Source of the DNA: Tribonema minus | Lineage: Eukaryota > Sar > Xanthophyceae > Tribonematales > Tribonemataceae | NCBI GenBank assembly: GCA_017506865.1 | Contig: JAFCMP010000201.1 | Location: 806,001-870,000 of the forward strand | DNA length: 64,000 nucleotides | Direction: 5' to 3' | In this document: positions 57,106 to 64,000 of the stretch, piece after piece | Layout of the letters: every line of letters begins with the position of its first letter | Numbering within the stretch: the first letter of the stretch is position 1 | Notes under the pieces: generated by a model | Seen by the model: the letters and a program-made list of their open reading frames with translations, nothing else | Databases searched by the model: none | Told to the model about the DNA's origin: nothing | Translations under genes and position numbers: made by a program

Positions 57106-58167
57106 CCCACCTGTGTCGGTTTCTAGTACAGGCCATTTTTGTTATTGAATTTTTTAGCCCTTGGGCTATTGTGGGATTCATGGATGTAAAAATTAGGTGT
57201 TGCTGGCTACCTCTTGTGGGTTACTATAAACAAAGAGCGGCTTTGAAAGGACCCCTCCCCTGTGACTGACATGATACATATGTGTGTCCGCTTTCAGCAC
57301 CAGGCTCATGGCACGCCACTCCCACAAACATTGGCATGCCTGTCTTTCTGACTCTGGGCCATTAACTCGTTCGTTGGGACGTGTGCTTGGACAGTTGCCC
57401 GTGCTGCTACGACCACTGTCAGCGACAGCTGCATTAAATCCACTTTGAAGCTGTCCCGCAGGCAAAACGGCAGCCAAGAAAGCCGGTGTTTGTGACAATC
57501 AGGAAGTTGCAGGAAGTTGATGTTGTGAAGCTCGCCGTTGATAGCATTAAAGCTCAAATTAAGCGTTAAAGCTCACATCAAGTTCAACAGCAAGTTGAAG
57601 ATGTAGTCAGAGAGTGCGAACACACACTACGATTTCTGAAACTTTATCTATCATGTCCTGGACCTCATGGGTTGAGCACACGATAAAACGGGCTTTGCGA
57701 ACAACATATCGGCGGGGGCGGCGTTGGCGTTGGCTGGCGAGGGCCGCGGCACCTGCAACAGTGCGATGCGTTGATAGGCTATGACTGCGTTCCAGCTTTC
57801 AATCACGACGCGAGTGAGCGCGCACTTTAGCGCGAGGGAGGTGTGGCGGCGCCAGAAAGCAACGCGCGCGCGCTGAGGAGTGTAGCTGCTGAGGAGTGTA
57901 GCTGCCCGTCGAGCTGTGCTCGACGAGTGCGCGTAGCAGCGCCTGGGTGTCGCGTGCTAGCGCCGAAGGCCAATAGCTGCGGAAAATAGGGTATGTGTAG
58001 TGGGGTCCAAGGCCCCCTTGAGCCTTGGGCGAATATCTCAAAAAGTTATCAAGCTCAAAGTTTAAGATCAAGTTGAAGTTGTAAAAAAAGTTCTGAAGTT
58101 CAAAGTTCAATATCAGGTTGAAGTTGCAAGTTCAGAAGATCAAACTTAGCACTGTGTGGTGACGCGT

Positions 58168-61100
58168 ATGTTGTGCTCTGGCTTACGCCTGGTAGCTAGA
58201 CGTCACGCTCAGACAGCTTGGGGCCTCGCACGGCACTTCTCTGCTCGTGATGCTGGCAGTGGTCGCAAGCCGCCACAAGTTGCACCAGTGTCGGAGCGCT
58301 TCGGCAAATATGGCTTCAAGGTGCTGTCGTCGTCGCCACTGAGTGCCCGCATGATGGCTTTGAGCCAAAAGGGCAAGTGGGCAGCAGCTCTTAAAGCCTT
58401 TGAAGATGCCGAGGCCAAGCATCACAAGCCCACAGTCTCCGAGAATAGGGCTCTACTCTATGCGCTGGCCCGGGACGGTGGTCCGGCCGAGGCGTGGGCT
58501 GCTGTGCACCGATTGCGTGTTTTGGGTGCTCTGACTGCTGTCGACTACGAGCACGCCCTCCGGGCGCACGAGAAGCCCCACCACTGGTCTGGAGCCTTGA
58601 AGCTGTTGAGCGACATGGACAAGAATGAAATCACATGGACAGTCCGTGCCTGCAGCCACGCATTGCTCATATGTGGAGTTGCAGGAAGGTTGAATGACGC
58701 ACTCCAGCTCGTAGAGGAGATGCGCAAACGCGGCATGCGCCCTGGCCCTGTTGACTTCCTCCACCTCATCGGTGAATGCCGCCGCAGCCGCCGCAAGCTG
58801 CGTGCTGCTGGTGACAGCAGAGGTGGCAGCACGCAGGCAATGGAGCTGCTGCAGCTTATGGAACGATTGGGCGTGACGCCCGAACCTTAACACTACAGCG
58901 CAGCCATGAATGTGTCCGGAAAGGAGGGAGACTGGATTACTGCCGTCCACATCTTTAAACAGATGCAGCTTCAGGTGATCAAATTCATCAAGTGCCAGCG
59001 CGCATTAGTATGGGGTTACACGTAGGCGTGGCAGTGAAGCTGTTGCACCACAATATAGGTTGCGTCAGCAGGCAAGTGCAGCAAGTATGCATACATGCAA
59101 TAGCTTTCTTATGAATCAGATGTTGTACCTCAAGTTCATGGCTGCAGATGTATATACATGACATCTTTTAGGCTAGCCGCTCTACATCATTTCTGTGCGC
59201 TTTCAGGTCTTTTCACTCGTTATAGCACCAGTGACCACTTTGACATCAGAAATATTAATGCAGCAGCCTGAGTTCTTGAGTATTTAACCTTTGAATGTAA
59301 CGCATTGTATGTACTATGATGATGTACAGCTTTGGGATAGGACAGAATGCGTGAGAAACAGGCACCAGATCAAACCTGCAACCCGCTTTTCACTATGGAG
59401 CAGACTCGCTGAAAAATCAAAACCTGAAGTCTTGTCTTGTCCGTGGCCTGCTCCATGCTGCAGGGGGTATGTCCCAGCATTACGTGCTGGAACGCCCTTT
59501 TGGATGCTCTCGGGAGGGCAAAAAAGGTGGACCAGATGCTGGAAGAATATGGGGAAATGCTCAAAAGCGGGCAGCAGCCTGACAGAGTCATGTTGACCAC
59601 AATGATAGCTCACTCAGGGGCGGCCGGACAGTGTGGCAGCACAGAGGACATCTGGAGGGAGATGCAGCGCCTCAAGATTACGCCTAATACCTGGAGCTAT
59701 TCTGCCTTGATCAACTGCTATACAGTAGCAGGAGACCCAGAAAAAGCTGAGGCAGTGCTGGCAATAATGCGCCAGTCCACCATGGCGAAGCCTGATGCCA
59801 TTGCATACAACAGGTATGTGCAATCAACATGTTCATGCCTGCTGTGGATTCAAGCTGCCCAGGTGTGTGCCGTCTGCTTTGAATGCAGAACTGCATGGCA
59901 CTACCCCTTGCAGCCTTTGGCCAAACAGCAGTGTGTGTTGAGAGCGACGATCTCATCGAATCCGCAGGTGATGTCCGACATGCACGCTCTGTGATACTCC
60001 GATTTATTACAGATTCTACAAGACTTGGAGTGTGACACAACCCAGCTTGGGTCCACATTGCTGTAGCGTGTGTGCTCACCTCTCACACTGCATGTGTGCA
60101 CGTCACTAGGGGTAACACTTTGAAGAGGCTCAGACTGGACCCTGCTTTTGGGACTTGAGGGCCTTTCTTGTGCAGAGCCCTGCCGCCCCTGTTTGCTCAC
60201 TCCAAGTCAACTTTTTGATGCGCACGTGGCCGCTGCCTCACCTACAGTATATTACGTCGGTGTACGTATCTCAGAGTCTGCAGACTCCGACAAACAGGGA
60301 CACACATAGGGACAAACTCGACGCCCACCTTATGGCGTGTGTACTCACAGCCACTGAAGCCTTTCTGCAACACTTTGTGTTGCTGGCGCATGCAATTGTT
60401 CCTTTTCTGAACTGCATCGTTGCTCCCCACCAATGCTGCAGTGAAGTTTAGCGCACTCAAATATGCGGCTGTGTGCAGCAGCAATGATTGCGATTATACA
60501 TGTGCTGCAGTATCTGACAGCTGTTCGTCTGCCTTGCCGGTGTTTCTCTTGCCCGATCAGTGTCATGAAGGCGTACACTGGTGTGGGGCGCCTGGATGAT
60601 GCAGTGCTCATCATCGACAGGATGATCGCTGATGGGGTACAGCCAGCAAGGAGCACATGGCTGGGGATAATACATGCTGCACATGAGCTCGGTGCTATCA
60701 AGAGGGCGGATGAGCTCTATGGTGATGCTCTGTCATCGAGGACAATCAATCCTTACAAGCCATGGGAAACCAGCGCCATTAAACTTGCCTCGGGCAAGGT
60801 GCCAACGAAGGGAGTCATGGTGAGTACCCAGAGGGTAGGCCATGACATCCACAGATGTGCATTGTCAGTGCTCACTGACCTGCCAAAGCGACAACCCTCG
60901 TTCAGACTAAGGTGCCTATTGACTTGCATCGGTACTGCAGTAATTAAGGCAGATGTGTTTTGCATTTGTTTGTGACAGGCGATGGAGACATAGTGCGTTT
61001 CAAGTAGATCAGTCATAGGGCATCAATGATTGAGGCAGAAACTTTGTATGCTGACCGCTGTGACACATGCACATGGTCAATGCTTCAAGCCTTCATGATT

Positions 61101-62355
61101 AACGCAGAACTTCATGCATAATATCAGACATCTGGATGTACTACCAGAGCTCTAGGTGCTGCATTACATGTACCTGGTCTCTCCTGCCATTGTCGTACAA
61201 ACAGTCCTATGAGCCCTCTCAGGTTTGCCAGCTACTCTTTTGAAGTCATTCAGCTTAACGTTGAACTTTATTTCTCTGGAAAAAGGCAGGTGCCATCATG
61301 CTTCAATTCGTCTCGCCCTTGAACTCAGTTGACCATTCGCTGAGTGGCACGGTATCACAACGCCTCATATACACCATTGGCATTGCTGTCGCTGTTTAAT
61401 TATGCATGAAGGTCACTCGTTTCTTGTCAGGTGCATTTTTATGGTGCGCGTTAAATGAAAGAGTTGTCTCGCAGTTGCCTTGGCGTTTTTATTTGTACGG
61501 CCTTAAGTTCACTGCATGCCCGTGCTCGTGCAAGCAGCAGCGTACAAATTCTCACACAATGCCTTCAGAAATCAAAGCTGTACTCATGACAGAGGGCTGC
61601 TGAAAGGGTGACTAACTAATCTGTGTTGTCAGGTGGACCTGCACAGGCTGAATCCAGCCACAGGTCAAGCTGCAATACGGCACGAATTGCGGCTGCGGCA
61701 AGACTGTACCACCAGGCGCCAAACTCCACTCTACATTATCACCGGGCGCGGTGATGGCCAGCTTTACCGGGCAGCCTGTGACACCCTTAAGTCTCAGGGC
61801 ATACCTCCTATTTGTCCCACATGTGATTGTGGCGTACTTTATGTGCCTCCAGTAAAACTGAGTGTGACCAGCCCTTCGCCATCAGTTCAATGACACCAGC
61901 TGCCAGTGGGGCATGTGTAGCGTCCATGTTTGCAGTTGGCATTCATGAAATGCACCTGACAAAATAAAACCTGCACGGCCATGCTGGTTTCGCGAACAGG
62001 TGCCTTACCTTGTGTGTAGGAGATGATGTTGCCTTGCATTTGACTCGCCAGGCTCATCACTCTGCGTTTTGTCACCAGAATGAGCATCTGTGCATCTGAG
62101 TGTCACCAGTCAATTTGAATGTATTGTCAATGAGACCTGCGGACCATGCGCGTCTTGAACCGTCACTAATGTTTGCAGTCGACTGTCATGAAGTGCACCA
62201 GACAGGAACTCCAACCACTGGCAATAGCTCAGGCTAAAGACCATACTATTAGCCTTTGCAAACAAGCCTTGCAATATGTTTTGCCGCATTGTAATGCTGC
62301 CTTGAGAAAGTTTGGTAGGGCATTTGCTGTAAACAGAGTGATGCATCTGCTTTGA
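58168..62355 (+). CDS. PPR-Smr protein with an in-frame TAA
   Basis: Exons 58168-58974, 59464-59813, 60561-60819 and one from 61633 join in phase. The N-terminus MLCSGLRLVARRHAQTAWGL is a basic, Ser/Ala-rich organelle-targeting type. Several 35-residue PPR helix pairs follow, for example CWNALLDALGRAKKVDQM, TWSYSALINCYTVAGDPEKA and YNSVMKAYTGVGRLDDAVLI. The fourth exon starts an Smr domain: VDLHRLNPATGQAAIRHELR, then PLYIITGRGDGQLYRAACDT. PPR-Smr proteins bind organellar RNA, and the Smr domain can be a nuclease. Exon 4 can be read to TGA at 61891-61893, or spliced at GGC|GTACTT to a last exon 62179-62355 (STVMKCTRQELQPLAIAQAK, TGA), which has an echo at about 61928. Codon 241 (58888-58890) is TAA, with clear PPR coding sequence on both sides, so the copy may be a pseudogene or contain an error. 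Confidence 0.75.
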
Positions 62356-63529
62356 CTAGCATTCATGCATGTCTGTTGTGTTCATGCCGAGCTTCCATGT
62401 ATTGCGTACAAGGAGGCTTTTGCGAGTTGAACCACTCAAACACGGCGCGCCGGAAGTCCCCCACGCTGAACATATGACATTGTCTTGAGCCTGGGCGTAT
62501 ATGGAAGTGATCGCTGCAAGGACCATGGGTGCATGCAGTGGCATTCTCGACGATTGCTGCGCGCCACTGTGGACATCAAGTGACTATTGCTGGCCTGGCC
62601 CTTGCAAATGCAACTTTTCCCTCCAGGGGCGATCGGCCGACAGTGCGCGCATTCGCATTGGTCTGATTTATTTGAGGTTCCCCCCCTGCACTCCACCGGA
62701 GGTACGCCCTCCGCTCCGTAGTTTATTGTTGTTCACAACACAACAACATCATATTGTGTTTCAAACAACACCCAATAAATGTATCGGATGCTAGGCGCTT
62801 TTCAAACACGGCCAATGTGCTTGGCGGTTGACTGAGGGGGTCAAGAAAAGGGGGACAGAGGAGATTTCGGCTAAAATTCACTGTCACTGTCTTGACGAAG
62901 TGCAGCACAGTGCTGGTGACAGCCGCTGGAAAGGGCACCGCGGCACAATGTGTGCAAAAAAGCAGCAACAATCTGCCGCGTGATGGTGCCACATTCGTCC
63001 GCAACGGTCAGTGCACGTGTCTCTATGGTGTTGTGAAAGCATTTGTGCACCTTGTAAGCCGACATGCACCTCAAGAGCAAGCCAAGCAGCAGGAGCACTC
63101 AGTGTGCCGCTGCCCCCAGCAAGCCTTGCGCGCTGTGCGGCATCCACTCATGCAAGTCACCGGGCATGGTAGGTGCTGAACTGGTAGTGGTGCTGAACAT
63201 CTGCTGATCGCTTGACGGGACTGTCTAGAGGTATGGCATTGCAACTCAGCTGGTAGGGCCCGTAGGAAGATCACATGTGAATAAAGCGGAAACATCATCC
63301 TCAGACTGCTTGAATAAAAAAAAGCAGCACATGCAACCATGATGATAGGTGGATTTCACCCATTTAAAAGTGATGATGTTTACTTGATAATTGTGGGTTA
63401 GCTCTGCCCTTGCGTGTTGTGTCCATCTCGCTGCCTTTCCCTTGCCTGCCCAATTTGGTAACACTCCGCCAGCTCCCATCGAATGGCACGGTTGCCTTCC
63501 AAATCTGCCACGCACTGCACTCTGCGCCT
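62356..63529. other. Region without an assigned gene
   Basis: A minus-strand stretch FSVGDFRRAVFEWFNSQKPP (about 62410-62475), followed by a GTACGC donor, could be an exon but has no partner. Otherwise nothing convincing. Confidence 0.35.
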
Positions 63530-63736
63530 TTAGCGCATTTTGTCACCTTCTGAGCCCACATTTGTCTGCTGAAATGTCTTACGCGCCCTGTCGAGAATCT
63601 CAGCAGTCCCAGGCCCCCGCGGTCCTTGACGCCGTTCTTCATCGGAAATAGCACTGGCCAGACCTGCCCTCTCCTTTTCAAGGTGATCGCGGGCGTCGGT
63701 CACCCTTTTCTGCTCTGCAGCCGATTCTTCCTCCAT
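63530..63736 (-). CDS. Weak ORF, possibly part of a decayed mobile element
   Basis: A 68-codon frame from ATG reads MEEESAAEQKRVTDARDHLE and ILDRARKTFQQTNVG, ending TAA. It is charged and coiled-coil-like. In a neighbouring frame GNRAIRWELAECYQIGQARE follows, and upstream at 63850-63995 another minus frame reads NDCLIIATAEPAVILGRATY. The pieces are in different frames with stops between, so this may be a decayed element entering from the right edge. No family is recognised. Confidence 0.3.
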   Translation of the reverse strand: MEEESAAEQKRVTDARDHLEKERAGLASAISDEERRQGPRGPGTAEILDRARKTFQQTNVGSEGDKMR

Positions 63737-64000
63737 TTCCTTTGCCCATTCAAGGGCGGCAGCGTACGTCTACCAGGCCTCCATTACACTACACCTCCAG
63801 TCATTTACGAGGTTCCGTGAGCGCACTTCGTCGGCACTCATGTCCAGCTGGCGTTGGCAGAGTGCGTTGCAGTGCAGCCACTTGCAGATATATCTGAGAG
63901 AATGCGTTGGCTGTAGGTGGCTCGGCCAAGAATCACGGCGGGCTCAGCTGTAGCAATGATCAGGCAATCGTTGGTATTTACCCGTGCCGCACCATTGTGG

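Larger units (their letters stand above)
55252..58167. other. Region with a broken Smr copy and an AT-rich insert
   Basis: Apart from the two entries below, I see only weak signals: a plus-strand stretch GSLAHVRAVKRSIRVAKQQ after CTGCAG at about 55575-55640, and the promoter of the PPR-Smr gene. 58040-58140 is dense in AAGTTGAAGTT-type words. Confidence 0.4.

Noticed and set aside
58888-58890. TAA reassigned as a sense codon in this genome
   Set aside because: About 2,400 other codons reconstructed here contain no in-frame TAA, so a single case does not support reassignment.
58811-58898. A short intron removing the TAA (acceptor CACTACAG)
   Set aside because: It would delete clear PPR sequence, and the tested donor leads to a stop soon after joining.

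Overview
This window is nuclear DNA of a photosynthetic eukaryote, most likely a green alga. The evidence is: genes cut into many short exons with GT-AG and some GC-AG introns, a zincless plant-type formamidopyrimidine-DNA glycosylase, an organellar presequence protease (PreP), a PPR-Smr protein, and many TTAGGG-like tracts inside introns. A chlorophyte or prasinophyte fits best; I cannot fix the genus. I found no bacterial operons, CRISPR arrays, rRNA or tRNA.

Layout. 1-2181 (minus) is a partial non-LTR-type reverse transcriptase running off the window. 2186-2660 holds short mobile-type repeats, followed by a GC-rich plus-strand 3' exon (2672-3046). 3801-4815 (minus) is an unidentified, apparently frameshifted gene. 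5801-16653 (minus) is a ten-exon MFS transporter of the MFSD4/fucose-permease type. It is head-to-head with a nine-exon Fpg-type DNA glycosylase (17449-24854, plus) that has a long Lys/Ala/Glu-rich tail. 25788-26489 (minus) holds unidentified exons, one with a membrane segment. 26891-50744 (plus) is a complete 24-exon PreP metallopeptidase. Then come, all on plus, a SMIM13-like small membrane protein (51847-52562), a mitochondrial inner-membrane peptidase of family S26 (53582-55251), a broken duplicate of an Smr exon (56500-56757) and a PPR-Smr gene (58168-62355) that carries one in-frame TAA. 63530-63736 (minus) is a weak ORF.

Reconstructed reading frames join in phase at every exon junction I could place. 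Several products are organellar: PreP degrades targeting peptides, the S26 peptidase removes sorting signals, and PPR-Smr proteins act on organellar RNA.

The most striking feature is how the introns are built. At very many splice junctions the edge of the exon plus the adjoining intron bases is repeated two to ten times inside the intron. Exon 3' ends recur downstream of donors and exon 5' ends recur upstream of acceptors. Copies often keep the splice site and lose similarity with distance from the exon. In several introns the copies directly abut CCCTAA/TTAGGG tracts. I call these exon-edge echo arrays; they account for much of the unusual intron length here.
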